Source: Bacteroidota bacterium
Lineage (GTDB): Bacteria > Bacteroidota > Bacteroidia > Flavobacteriales_F > PHOS-HE28
DNA: 51,065 bases
NCBI GenBank assembly: GCA_018266475.1
Contig: JAFEAI010000260.1
Location: 1-51,065 of the forward strand
Reading direction: 5' to 3'
The first letter of the stretch is position 1, and each line of letters starts with the position of its first letter. Below are positions 8,243 to 16,108 of the stretch, in pieces. The notes beneath the pieces are model-generated. The model was not told where the DNA came from. It made no database searches and was given only the letters and a program-made list of their open reading frames with translations. The translations under genes were made by a program, and so were the position numbers.

Positions 8243-8887
8243 TCAGCGCATGTCGTTCACCTCCACGCCGGGGTACTTGGCCTTGTCGAAGGTGAACAGG
8301 GCGTCCACCATTTCCGCGTTCGGCTTGAAGGTCTTTAGCACGTACGTCACCACGTTGCCGTCCTTGTACTTCATCACCACTTTGCGGGGTTCCATCTTGT
8401 TCTTGTCCACGGTGAGAACGATGGTGTGGAAGGCTTTTTTGGCCGGGTCCAAGGGGAACAGGTTGATGGTTTCCACGGCCACGCCGTTTTCGGTGCTGGC
8501 GCCCACGTATTGGCTCTTGAAGCCCTTTTCGTACACGTTGAAGAGGTTGGCCGGGTCAAGGGTCTCGTCCATGTCCTTGGTATCGGATATGGTGACCTCG
8601 TTGGTCTTCTTGCTGTACGTGTACAGGGCCTTGCCGTCGTTGATCACGGTGTTGTCCAGCAGGGTGAGGCGGAATTTGCGGTCCTTCACTTTCAGGTTGC
8701 CCTCCTGGGTGAGGTCCAGCTTGCTGGCCGCGTTCACCAAGTGGCTGCTGAAGTCGGCATCGAAGCTCTTGTAGGTCTTGTTCTTGGCGACCAGCGCGTC
8801 CACGATGGCGCGGCCCTTGGGGTCGTCCTGTGCGAAGCCGTGCAGGAACAGGAACAGGGAGGCGAGCAGGAGGAGGAGCTTTTTCAT
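8243..8887 (-). CDS. lolA: LolA-like outer-membrane lipoprotein carrier
   Basis: A 214-residue protein with signal peptide MKKLLLLLASLFLFLHGFAQ, which decides the start at 8887 rather than an upstream in-frame ATG at 8914. The mature part resembles Bacteroidota LolA: KSFDADFSSHLVNAASKLDLTQEGNLKVKDRKFRL, then GKALYTYSKKTNEVTI, and a C-terminal DAL/DMR end. LolA escorts lipoproteins through the periplasm to the outer membrane. Single gene with its own promoter; no lolB-like neighbour. Confidence 0.85.
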   Translation of the reverse strand: MKKLLLLLASLFLFLHGFAQDDPKGRAIVDALVAKNKTYKSFDADFSSHLVNAASKLDLTQEGNLKVKDRKFRLTLLDNTVINDGKALYTYSKKTNEVTISDTKDMDETLDPANLFNVYEKGFKSQYVGASTENGVAVETINLFPLDPAKKAFHTIVLTVDKNKMEPRKVVMKYKDGNVVTYVLKTFKPNAEMVDALFTFDKAKYPGVEVNDMR

Positions 8888-8915
8888 GGTGTGTTGGGCG
8901 GGCCTTATGGGCATG

Positions 8916-8944
8916 CAAATCTAAATTCGGTGGCTTGAAGGCAA
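8916..8944 (-). promoter_or_regulatory. Promoter of lolA (TTG-N18-TAGATTTG)
   Basis: On the minus strand a perfect -7 element TAGATTTG occupies 8923-8916, with TTG at 8944-8942 and an 18-nt spacer. This matches the Bacteroidota primary sigma consensus TTG-N(17-23)-TAnnTTTG. It lies 28 nt before the ATG at 8887 and excludes the upstream alternative start at 8914. Confidence 0.65.
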
Positions 8945-8959
8945 GTCCCGTGCCATGGC

Positions 8960-9442
8960 TTACGGAAGGGTGTTCCGCTCATGGTCGGGCGGCGTGAGCA
9001 GGGTGCCGGTGCAGTTGGGCGCGCCGCAGCGGCAGGCCCAGATCTTCTTGAGCCGCTTGGTGTAGGGCACGTCGAAGCTGATGCCGTAATCGTAGCTGAG
9101 CTCCTCGCCTTTGCGCACGGTGCGCATTGTTTCGATGATCACGCGGCTTTTCCGCGGATCTTCCGGGTGCTCGTGCAGGTAGGGGATGCAGTTGGGCGCG
9201 CAGCTGTGGTTGATCCACCGCGCGGCGTTGCCGCCCACGTTGCCGTCAATGATCCAGTGGTCGTCCAAGGCGAACAGGAAGGTGTGGCCGCTGTAGATCT
9301 CGTCGTACTGCTCATCGGCTTGTGCGCGGGTGATCAGCTTGCCCTTGTACTGGATAAGCTCGGTGCCGGCCGGAATGTCGCGCGTGGCAAAGACCCCGTT
9401 GCCATGGATGGGGGAGCGGCGAACGCGGAACGGCTGCGCCAT
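8960..9442 (-). CDS. SET-domain protein-lysine methyltransferase (copy 1)
   Basis: A 160-residue, nearly bare SET domain with a post-SET tail. Visible motifs are SPIHGNGVFATRDIPAGTELIQYKG at the N-terminus, the cofactor-binding WINHSCAPNC near residue 77-86, the catalytic ELSYDYG, and a zinc-binding CRCGAPNCTG. These are the residues needed for S-adenosylmethionine-dependent lysine methylation; the substrate is unknown. It follows the second SET gene by 3 nt and must be co-transcribed with it. Confidence 0.88.
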   Translation of the reverse strand: MAQPFRVRRSPIHGNGVFATRDIPAGTELIQYKGKLITRAQADEQYDEIYSGHTFLFALDDHWIIDGNVGGNAARWINHSCAPNCIPYLHEHPEDPRKSRVIIETMRTVRKGEELSYDYGISFDVPYTKRLKKIWACRCGAPNCTGTLLTPPDHERNTLP

Positions 9443-9445
9443 GGA

Positions 9446-9937
9446 TCAGGCCTTCGCCGGTTTCCGGGTGCGGGGCTTGGCGGTCTTCAGCATGGTGCCC
9501 GTGCAGTTGGGTGCGCCGCAGCGGCAGGCCCACAACTTGCGGTCCTTGGCCGTTATGGGGCCTTCCACCTGGATGTCGTAGTCGTAGGTGAGCTCCTCCC
9601 CGGGGGCAATGGCACGCAGCGCCTCGATCACCACCCGGTCTTTTTCGGGGTTGCCGCTTTCATCGCCGATCACGAAGGCCTTGCAGTTGGGTGCGCAGCC
9701 GTGGTTGATCCAGCGGGCGGTGTTGCCGTTGATGTTGCCGTCGATCACGTACGTGTCGTTCAGGATGAAGAGGAAGGTGTGGCCGGTGTCCTTTCCGCCG
9801 TATTCATCATCCACTGCGGCATGGGTGCGCAGTTTGCCCTTGTATTCGATGATCTCCTCGCCTTTGCGGATGGGCGCCGTGGCGAATACGCCGTGGCCGT
9901 GGATCATGGAGTTGCGGCGTACGATCTTGCTGGGCAT
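9446..9937 (-). CDS. SET-domain protein-lysine methyltransferase (copy 2)
   Basis: A 163-residue paralogue of the next gene with the same order: MIHGHGVFATAPIRKGEEIIEYKG, WINHGCAPNC (Gly where copy 1 has Ser), ELTYDYD, and the post-SET CRCGAPNCTG. The start at 9937 is the first ATG before the conserved domain; the longer open frame upstream overlaps the methyltransferase gene and has no homology. The C-terminus is basic (KTAKPRTRKPAKA). Tandem paralogues suggest duplication with divergence of target. Confidence 0.88.
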   Translation of the reverse strand: MPSKIVRRNSMIHGHGVFATAPIRKGEEIIEYKGKLRTHAAVDDEYGGKDTGHTFLFILNDTYVIDGNINGNTARWINHGCAPNCKAFVIGDESGNPEKDRVVIEALRAIAPGEELTYDYDIQVEGPITAKDRKLWACRCGAPNCTGTMLKTAKPRTRKPAKA

Positions 9938-9956
9938 GCGCGGTTGGAAAGGGGCG

Positions 9957-9964
9957 CGAATGTA
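9957..9964 (-). promoter_or_regulatory. -7-like box TACATTCG upstream of the SET gene pair
   Basis: TACATTCG on the minus strand, 19 nt before the SET start. The wider sequence TACATTCGCGCCC-CTTTCC matches that before kup almost exactly, with one extra C. No well-spaced TTG upstream. Confidence 0.35.
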
Positions 9965-9968
9965 CGTT

Positions 9969-10775
9969 TCAGCAAGGGCGGCGCGCCTCCAGCGCGTACA
10001 CCATGGGCAGCTTGCCTTGCAAGCCTGTGATGCGGAACAGGCCGTCAGGGCCTTGTTCCGTACCGGCAAAACAGTTGTGCGGCGAACCGTCCAGCTCTTC
10101 GAAACGCTGGAGCGACAGCCCCGCATGGAGCAAGGCGGAGATCGTTTCGCCGATGCCGTGGTTCCACGTGTGCGAGCGCAGGTGGATCGCGACGGATGGA
10201 TCGGCGTAGGTGCCCGATTCCACTTCCTCGATCAGCTGGCGGTTGAAGTAGGACCAGGCCACGTGCGTGAAATCATTGTCAAACATCCACACCGCCGGAT
10301 GGAATTCCACCAGCACCAATTTCCCGCCGGGTTTCAGGTAGCGTGCGATGTTGTGCGCCCATCCGCCCAGTTCCGGCAGCCAGCCCAGCACGCCGTAGCT
10401 GGTGAACACGATGTCGAACTTGCCCTCCAAAGGCGGTTGGAAGTCCAGCACATTGGCGCGGATGAATTCGGCGTGCAGCCCCATGTGCGTGGCCAACTTC
10501 CACGCCTCGGCGATGGCCTCGTCGGAAAGGTCCAGCCCCGTGACTTCCGCGCCCATGCGCGCCAGTGCAAGCGTGTCCTGCCCGAAGTGGCATTGCAGGT
10601 GCAGCAGCTTTTTTCCGGTTACATCGCCCAGCAGTTCAAGCTCCTTTGCGCTCAGCGGATTCTTCCCGGCGAGGAAGCCTTCCACATCATAGAACCTCGA
10701 ACCCACATGGTGCTTGGTGCGGGCGTTCCACAACGCACGGTTCAATTCAAAGGAACCTTCATACCCCTGCATCAT
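9969..10775 (-). CDS. Class I SAM-dependent methyltransferase
   Basis: A 268-residue Rossmann-fold methyltransferase. Motif I is degenerate, in KLLHLQCHFGQDTLALARMGAEVTGLDLS (about 58-87), where the usual GxGxG is replaced by LQCHFGQD as in one bacterial subgroup; motif IV-like FDIVFTSYGVLGWLPEL and LKPGGKLVLVE follow. ATG at 10775 or 10772 are both possible; a TTG lies two codons further up. The substrate is unknown. Its upstream region is a long run of 8-bp repeats that could affect expression. Confidence 0.85.
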   Translation of the reverse strand: MMQGYEGSFELNRALWNARTKHHVGSRFYDVEGFLAGKNPLSAKELELLGDVTGKKLLHLQCHFGQDTLALARMGAEVTGLDLSDEAIAEAWKLATHMGLHAEFIRANVLDFQPPLEGKFDIVFTSYGVLGWLPELGGWAHNIARYLKPGGKLVLVEFHPAVWMFDNDFTHVAWSYFNRQLIEEVESGTYADPSVAIHLRSHTWNHGIGETISALLHAGLSLQRFEELDGSPHNCFAGTEQGPDGLFRITGLQGKLPMVYALEARRPC

Positions 10776-10810
10776 GGCCAACTTTCTTCTTCTTCTCTTT
10801 CCCTCTTCTT

Positions 10811-10970
10811 CACCTCTTCACTTCTTCACTTCTTCACCTCTTCACATCTTCACCTCTTCACCTCTTCACATCTTCACCTCTTCACCTCTTCACTACTTCA
10901 CCTCTTCACATCTTCACATCTTCACATCTTCACCTCTTCTCCTCTTCACATCTTCTCCTCTTCTCCTCTT
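10811..10970. repeat. Twenty tandem 8-bp units, pyrimidine-rich on the plus strand
   Basis: Consecutive units of CACCTCTT with variants CACATCTT, CACTTCTT, CACTACTT and CTCCTCTT, twenty in all without interruption; a looser pyrimidine run continues on both sides (about 10785-10980). On the minus strand, the sense strand of both flanking genes, it reads AAGAGGTG/AAGATGTG. It fills the gap between the stop of the SpmA/B-type gene and the start of the methyltransferase. Confidence 0.95.
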
Positions 10971-10980
10971 CCCTTCCCAA

Positions 10981-12408
10981 TCAGAAGTAAAGCACGCACA
11001 CCCCGATTGCCGTAAGCACGCACACCAGGTCCACCAGCAGCATGATGCCGATGGTGTAGCGGGTGTCCTTCACGTTCACCGTGCCGAAGTAGAGGGCCAC
11101 CACATAGAACGTGGTTTCCGCCGCACCTTGTAGTACGCTGGAGAGCTGGCCGGTGAGGCTGTCCGCACCGTAGGTCTTCATGGCGTCCAGCATGAAGCCG
11201 CGCGAGCCGCCGGAGCTGAATGGCCGCATCAGCGCCACCGGGATGGCATCGATGATCTCCCGGTCCACATGGAACACGGCGAGCAGCGCGGAGAAGCCGT
11301 CCATCACGATGCCCATCAAGCCGCTGTTGCGGAAGATGCTCAATGCCGCCAGCATGGCCAGCATGTACGGCAGCACGCGCAGGCCCGTGGTCCAGCCGTC
11401 CTTGCTGCCGTGGATGAAGGAGTCGAACATGTTGGTGCCCTTCTCCTTGAAATAGCGTTCATGCAGGAAGGAATAGCCGACGATCAGCAGGATGATCCCC
11501 AGCAGCAGGCCGTTGCCGAGGTTGTCCGTGAAGTGGAATTTCGCTGCCCCGGAGAGCCCGCTGATGTAGGCCATCAGCCCGCCGATTACCCCGCTGATGA
11601 GGAGGACGAACAACAGGACGGGGACATTGAAGAGGTTGATCTTCTGCCGGATGCCCACGAAAAGCAGCGCCGCCAAGGTGCCCACGAAGCTGGTGACGAT
11701 GCAGGGGATCATGATGTCCGCCGGATTGGCTGCGCCCATGGCGGCCCGGTAACCGATGATGCTGGTGGGCAGCAGCGTGAGGCCGGCGGCGTGCAGGCAC
11801 AGGAACATGATCTGGCTGTTGGTGGCCTTGTCCGGCGCGGGATTGTTTTCCTGCATGCTCTCCATGGCCTTCAGGCCGAAAGGCGTGGCGGCATTGTCCA
11901 GCCCCAGGAAGTTGGCGGCGAAGTTCAAGGTCATGTAGCCGTAGGCCGGATGGTCCTGCGGCAGGTCGGGGAAGATGCGGCGGAAGATGGGGGAGAGGAA
12001 GCGCGCCAGCTTTTCCATGGCCCGCGAGTCCACCAGCAGGTTCATCAGGCCGCAGAAGAAGGTGAGGTAGCCGATCAGCGGCAACCACAGGCCTGTCACC
12101 GTGTTCTTGCACGTTTCAAAGAGACCGTCCGCGGCCTGCTTGCCTTTGCTGTAGCGCACCATGCCGCCCTTGCCCAGGGTGATCAGCGTGTCGCCGCGCA
12201 TCACGCCCACGCCGCCCGCTGCACGCAATTCCGCCATCAAGGCCGTGCCGTGCAGCTCCGCGCTGTCCTTTTCGGCCACCATCAGCGGGTCGCCCTGGTT
12301 GCCGTTCACCAACGTGCCCAAGCTGTGCTGCCTGCCCGTGGCCAGCATCACCAGCGCATAGCCGATGCTGAGGATGAGGATGAACGTCCAGAAACGACTG
12401 AGGGCCAT
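10981..12408 (-). CDS. Fused SpmA/SpmB-type membrane protein (nucleoside-recognition Gate domains)
   Basis: A 475-residue integral membrane protein made of two Gate-domain halves. The first (about 1-245) contains TVTGLWLPLIGYLTFFCGLMNL and LNFAANFLGLDNAATPFGLKAMESMQ, the SpmA signature; the second (about 330-475) contains DGWTTGLRVLPYMLAMLAALSIFRNSG and MRPFSSGGSRGF, the SpmB signature. Bacillus spmA and spmB are separate genes linked to spore core dehydration; in non-sporulating Bacteroidota the fused form is common and its cargo is unknown. A periplasmic-looking insert follows the first helix. Confidence 0.85.
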   Translation of the reverse strand: MALSRFWTFILILSIGYALVMLATGRQHSLGTLVNGNQGDPLMVAEKDSAELHGTALMAELRAAGGVGVMRGDTLITLGKGGMVRYSKGKQAADGLFETCKNTVTGLWLPLIGYLTFFCGLMNLLVDSRAMEKLARFLSPIFRRIFPDLPQDHPAYGYMTLNFAANFLGLDNAATPFGLKAMESMQENNPAPDKATNSQIMFLCLHAAGLTLLPTSIIGYRAAMGAANPADIMIPCIVTSFVGTLAALLFVGIRQKINLFNVPVLLFVLLISGVIGGLMAYISGLSGAAKFHFTDNLGNGLLLGIILLIVGYSFLHERYFKEKGTNMFDSFIHGSKDGWTTGLRVLPYMLAMLAALSIFRNSGLMGIVMDGFSALLAVFHVDREIIDAIPVALMRPFSSGGSRGFMLDAMKTYGADSLTGQLSSVLQGAAETTFYVVALYFGTVNVKDTRYTIGIMLLVDLVCVLTAIGVCVLYF

Positions 12409-12469
12409 GGGCGGTGCTTGCCCCGCAAAGAAGGGATGTTATGCCAAGCCCGCGGAGGCCCGGGCATGC

Positions 12470-12667
12470 TGGTGGTGAACAACCGGATGTGTACGACACT
12501 ACCATTTTCGCGACAAGCATCCATGCGCGTGCGATCGGCAGCTCTTCGAGCAACGACGGCGTTCTATTCGCAAGGATCCGTTGCGCCTGGGATTGGTCAA
12601 TGATGAAGCGGCATACCCATGGAGCAGTGCGAATCTGCAATTGGGCTTTGGATGCGATGTGGCTTAG
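12470..12667 (+). pseudogene. C-terminal remnant of a REP-associated tyrosine transposase (Y1_Tnp family)
   Basis: In the frame ending at TAG 12665-12667 the translation includes RKDPLRLGLVNDEAAYPWSS, which matches the C-terminal RAYT pattern (N/D)P-x-R-x-GLV...YPWSSA. Further upstream a different frame gives GEQPDVYDTTIF, resembling the W-Q-x-x-(F/Y)-(H/Y)-D block of the same family, so a frameshift is likely. The catalytic HUH motif and Tyr region are missing. The identification rests on short motifs read by eye. Confidence 0.55.
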
Positions 12668-12676
12668 TGGGAATGC

Positions 12677-12701
12677 GGCGCGAGCGTTTGTCGCTCGCGC
12701 C
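12677..12701. repeat. REP-like palindrome GGCGCGAGCG-TTTGT-CGCTCGCGCC
   Basis: A 10-bp perfect stem with a 5-nt loop, 9 nt after the transposase remnant. A smaller relative with the core CGAGCG-loop-CGCTCG lies at 17083-17101. RAYT proteins are known to act on REP palindromes, so proximity to the remnant fits. Confidence 0.7.
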
Positions 12702-12732
12702 AGGGTTGGGCTAAGGCCCGTTGGATTATCAC

Positions 12733-15700
12733 TCACCCCAATACCCCGATCTCACCCTCGCTCAGCCCATACAATCCGCACACCAGCCCATCGATCCGTT
12801 CCTCCACATGCGCGATGCGCCCGGCAAGTTGTTGGGCCTGTTGGCCGTTGGCGGTTTCCAATTCGCGGTGCAGATCCAGCAGGAGTTGCACTTGCGCGGC
12901 AATGGCGGCGCTCTGCTTCTTGTCGTAGACGATCGGCAAGACTTCAAGGTATTGCCGGATGAAGCGATAATACCCGCCGCGAATGGAAGGACTGATCTGG
13001 GTGTAGAGGAAGTGGATGAGGCTGCTGTTCAGTACGCCCAATAGAAACAGGTCATTCACGGGAAGGATATAGGCGGTATTCACACAGTAGAAGCCGTCGT
13101 CGTCCCAAAGGGCCTGCATCCGCGCGGCGATGTCCGGAAGAAGGATCTTGGGCTTAGCAAATGCCGCATAATACTCGCAAGCCCGCAGCTCCCACCAGTA
13201 GTCACCTTTGTCTGTGCGCTTTTCCGCCTTCTGCTTGAAGGGCAGCAAATGCCCAGCCAGTGCCGGGTAGTTCTCCTTCAGCCACTTCCACCCATCCTTC
13301 GGATTTCGGCCCTGCGCATTTGTGAAGCCGTTTGGAAACACGATCAAATACTTCCCGCTCTTCGGCTGCTTGTACCGCTTGATGTCGCGCCCGGCGAGAA
13401 AGGGTTTGATCACCTCGGCGCTCTTCTTGTCCGCTTTGATCAGTGCCTTGCGCGTGGCCGCATCGATCACGAAGGCTTCGTTGTAGCCGGTCTTGATGCC
13501 ATAATAGATCTTGCCGTCCACGTATTTGCCTAACGGCACGCCCATGGCCATCACCTTCTTGAAGAGCTGTTGTTCCTCGGCGCTGGCGAGGCTCCAGCCG
13601 CTGGCCTCCAGGCTGCTTTGGGGCAGCTTGCGGCTGTTGCTCTTCACGTAGGCGGCGAGGTTTTCAAAATCCAAGGTCTTCACCTCGCACACGTTGATGT
13701 TGCGGCCGGGATTGCCCTTGGCGTAGAGCACGATGCAGGGGTAGGTGGTGGCGCCGTCGAACACGGGCAGGTCGCCGAAGTCGATCAGTTCGCGGATGTC
13801 CTGCTTCTTCAGCCAGGTGCGCAATCCTTCGCCGTAGTTGGCCCGCATCCATTTGTTGGCCACAATGATGCCGTAGAGGCCGCCGGGCTTCAGCAGGTCC
13901 GCGCCCTTTTCCATGAAGTAGGTGTAGAGGTCGGCCACACCGTGGTACACCGTGTAGTGCTGTTGCAGGTAGGGCTTGTGGGCGCCGAAGTGTTCCTGCC
14001 GCACGTAGGGCGGGTTGCCGATCACCGCATCGAAGCCCGTGGAGGATGTGCCGAACGGCATGAGCGGCTCGCTCACTTCATTGTTCTTCCCGAACCGCTC
14101 CAAGATCCAGGCACCCTCCTCGTTCAATTCCCGCAATACGCGGTCCGCCTTGGCCAAATGCGCCTTGATGGCATCTTGCCCGGAGCTCGGCCTGCCCTTG
14201 CCCACTTTGAACACCTCCGGGAACGCATGCCGCCAGTTGAAGGGCTTTACGCTGCGGGCATCGCCTTCGGGGTGCATGTCGTACCAATCCGGCCCTATGA
14301 GGCTATTGCCGCATTGGATGTTCGCGTCCAGCGTGGGCAGCACGCGGTCGTGGAAGAGGCCGAGCTGCTGGTTGATGCTGGCCTCGGTTTCGCCTTCCAT
14401 GCACTTTAGCAGCAGGCTCAGCTTGGTGACCTCCACGGCGTTGGCATCGAGGTCCACGCCGAAGATGTTGTTGACGAGGATGCGCTTCTTCTCGGCGGTG
14501 GTGAGCTCGCCATCGGGCCGCAGCTTGTCGCTCTTCTTGCCGGTGCGCAGCTTCCCCGGCGAGCTGGGACGGGGACGCCTCAAGGCACCGTATTGTTCCT
14601 TGTGCCAATCCAGCAGGTATTGGTACGCGCCGAGCAGGAAGCTGCCGCTGCCGCAGGCGGGGTCCACAATGCGCAGGGTGGCCACCTCGCCGGGTTTCTT
14701 GCCCTTCACCAGTTCGCCCACGGTACGTTCCACAATGTATTCCACGATGTACTGCGGCGTATAGTACACGCCGCCGGCGTGTCGCACTTCGGGCTTTTCC
14801 TCTATGCGTGCGCGGTGGCCGCTGTCCATGCGGATCTGCTTGCCCAGGAACTGCTCGTAGGCGCTGCCGAGGATCTCCACGCTGATCACGCTGAACTCGT
14901 ATGGACTGGCCGGGTAGTAGAGCTCCTCGATGATGGTCTTCATCACCTTGTTGTCCACGGTGATGGTTTCGCTCACCTGGTCTTTCTTGAAGTCGAAGAG
15001 GCCGCTGTTGTAGCGGCGGTCGGCGTGCTGGAAAAGATCGAAGAGCTTGGGGTAGTGGTCGCCTTTTTCCTTGAGGATGGCCTTCATCTGGCCGTAGGGT
15101 TCCACGCCGCGGTCCTCGGCGATGCGCAGGAAGATGAGCCGGTCGATGAGGTACTGCACCACGAAGTTGATGGCCTCTTCGTCCAGGTGCTTGTTGCGGA
15201 GGCTGATGCTGGTGGCAAGGTAGGTGCGCCACGCATCGAGGCTTTGCAAAAAGGCCTTGTCCACGGTGCCGGTACCGCGCTTGTGGGTGTCGCTTTTGAG
15301 AAAGCGGTCGAAGCTGCCCTTGAGCACCTGTTCCTTGCTGAAGGTGTCCCAGATGAAATCGAACTCAGCGATGTATTGGTCGTAGGTGAGGTACTTCAGA
15401 CGGGCCTTGCTGGCGTTGTCCTTCAGCCCGGGCCGCTGGGTGCAGTCGTACACGCTGAACTCCTCGAAATCGGTGAGGATGCTCACGGGCAGCTTTGCGC
15501 TCCATGCGTAGCGGCGCACCTGGTAGGCGGGTTCCACGTCGGTCTTCACCTTCACGCTTGGCTTTTTGGCCTCCACGAAGAATAGGCGCTTGCCACCCGG
15601 CAGGCGGAAACTGTAGTCGGGGGCTTTCAGTGCACCGCTCACCTTCACCTTGTCTTCATGGATCACCTCGCGGTAGGCCTCGGCGAAGCCCTGGCTGTTG

Positions 15701-15855
15701 TCCATGTCCCAGCCCAGCAGGCGGAAGAAGGGGTCGATGAAGTCTTTGCGCACCAAGGCTTCGCTGTACGTGCTTTGCTTGTAGCTGGCGTACTGCTCGT
15801 GGAAGCGGTCCACGAGTTTTTGCAGTTCGGCCTTGGCTTCTTGCTTGGTGGGCAT
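12733..15855 (-). CDS. Type IIG restriction-modification enzyme (Eco57I/TaqI-like methylase domain)
   Basis: A 1040-residue single-chain enzyme that should both cut and methylate one DNA target. N-terminal nuclease: Pro79-Asp80 and Glu95-x-Lys97 in a KRLFFVEAKKPS context, a PD-(D/E)xK site. Methyltransferase: motif I DPACGSGSFLLGAY near residue 400 and catalytic NPPYVRQEHF near residue 615 (adenine-N6 type). A C-terminal region with IYYGIKTGYNEAF and YIAR-like segments is the probable target-recognition domain. The start at 15855 follows a TACCTTCA box by 5 nt. No separate restriction or specificity gene lies nearby. All catalytic motifs look intact. Confidence 0.92.
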   Translation of the reverse strand: MPTKQEAKAELQKLVDRFHEQYASYKQSTYSEALVRKDFIDPFFRLLGWDMDNSQGFAEAYREVIHEDKVKVSGALKAPDYSFRLPGGKRLFFVEAKKPSVKVKTDVEPAYQVRRYAWSAKLPVSILTDFEEFSVYDCTQRPGLKDNASKARLKYLTYDQYIAEFDFIWDTFSKEQVLKGSFDRFLKSDTHKRGTGTVDKAFLQSLDAWRTYLATSISLRNKHLDEEAINFVVQYLIDRLIFLRIAEDRGVEPYGQMKAILKEKGDHYPKLFDLFQHADRRYNSGLFDFKKDQVSETITVDNKVMKTIIEELYYPASPYEFSVISVEILGSAYEQFLGKQIRMDSGHRARIEEKPEVRHAGGVYYTPQYIVEYIVERTVGELVKGKKPGEVATLRIVDPACGSGSFLLGAYQYLLDWHKEQYGALRRPRPSSPGKLRTGKKSDKLRPDGELTTAEKKRILVNNIFGVDLDANAVEVTKLSLLLKCMEGETEASINQQLGLFHDRVLPTLDANIQCGNSLIGPDWYDMHPEGDARSVKPFNWRHAFPEVFKVGKGRPSSGQDAIKAHLAKADRVLRELNEEGAWILERFGKNNEVSEPLMPFGTSSTGFDAVIGNPPYVRQEHFGAHKPYLQQHYTVYHGVADLYTYFMEKGADLLKPGGLYGIIVANKWMRANYGEGLRTWLKKQDIRELIDFGDLPVFDGATTYPCIVLYAKGNPGRNINVCEVKTLDFENLAAYVKSNSRKLPQSSLEASGWSLASAEEQQLFKKVMAMGVPLGKYVDGKIYYGIKTGYNEAFVIDAATRKALIKADKKSAEVIKPFLAGRDIKRYKQPKSGKYLIVFPNGFTNAQGRNPKDGWKWLKENYPALAGHLLPFKQKAEKRTDKGDYWWELRACEYYAAFAKPKILLPDIAARMQALWDDDGFYCVNTAYILPVNDLFLLGVLNSSLIHFLYTQISPSIRGGYYRFIRQYLEVLPIVYDKKQSAAIAAQVQLLLDLHRELETANGQQAQQLAGRIAHVEERIDGLVCGLYGLSEGEIGVLG

Positions 15856-15860
15856 GGGGG

Positions 15861-15868
15861 TGAAGGTA
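15861..15868 (-). promoter_or_regulatory. -7-like box TACCTTCA 5 nt before the type IIG gene
   Basis: TACCTTCA on the minus strand, separated from the ATG at 15855 by CCCCC. If used, the transcript would begin at or very near the start codon. Confidence 0.3.
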
Positions 15869-16108
15869 GCCGTGGCACCGCATGGTGGACCATGCCGGTG
15901 GGATGCGGTTACGAACAATTTTTCGTGGGACATGTACCCATCCCCGGCGCTCCGGTTTTCTCCGAGTGCCTTGGCCCCATGAATGTGCTAAGCGGGTCCA
16001 AGGCCAACGGATCCACCGCGACCTGCGGTGCGGTATCCGCTACCATCCATAACCACGGATGGACTCCCCCGATCGCGCGTGCGTGACGTTCGTGCCAAGG
16101 ATGGGGCA

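Larger units (their letters stand above)
12409..12732. other. Intergenic region with transposase relic and REP-like hairpin
   Basis: The 324 nt between the SpmA/B-type gene and the restriction-modification gene hold no intact gene. They contain the transposase remnant at 12470-12667 and the palindrome at 12677-12701, listed separately. Confidence 0.6.

Noticed and set aside
8160..8938. Plus-strand open frames over lolA
   Set aside because: Antisense to a complete lolA gene with signal peptide and consensus promoter.
10811..10970. Repeat array considered as CRISPR
   Set aside because: Units are 8 bp, contiguous, with no spacers and no cas genes nearby.
9588..11015. Long plus-strand open frame with a Ser/Thr/His/Phe/Leu repeat tail
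   Set aside because: It is antisense to the SET and methyltransferase genes, and its tail is only the translation of the 8-bp repeat; all three frames of the repeat stay open for the same reason.
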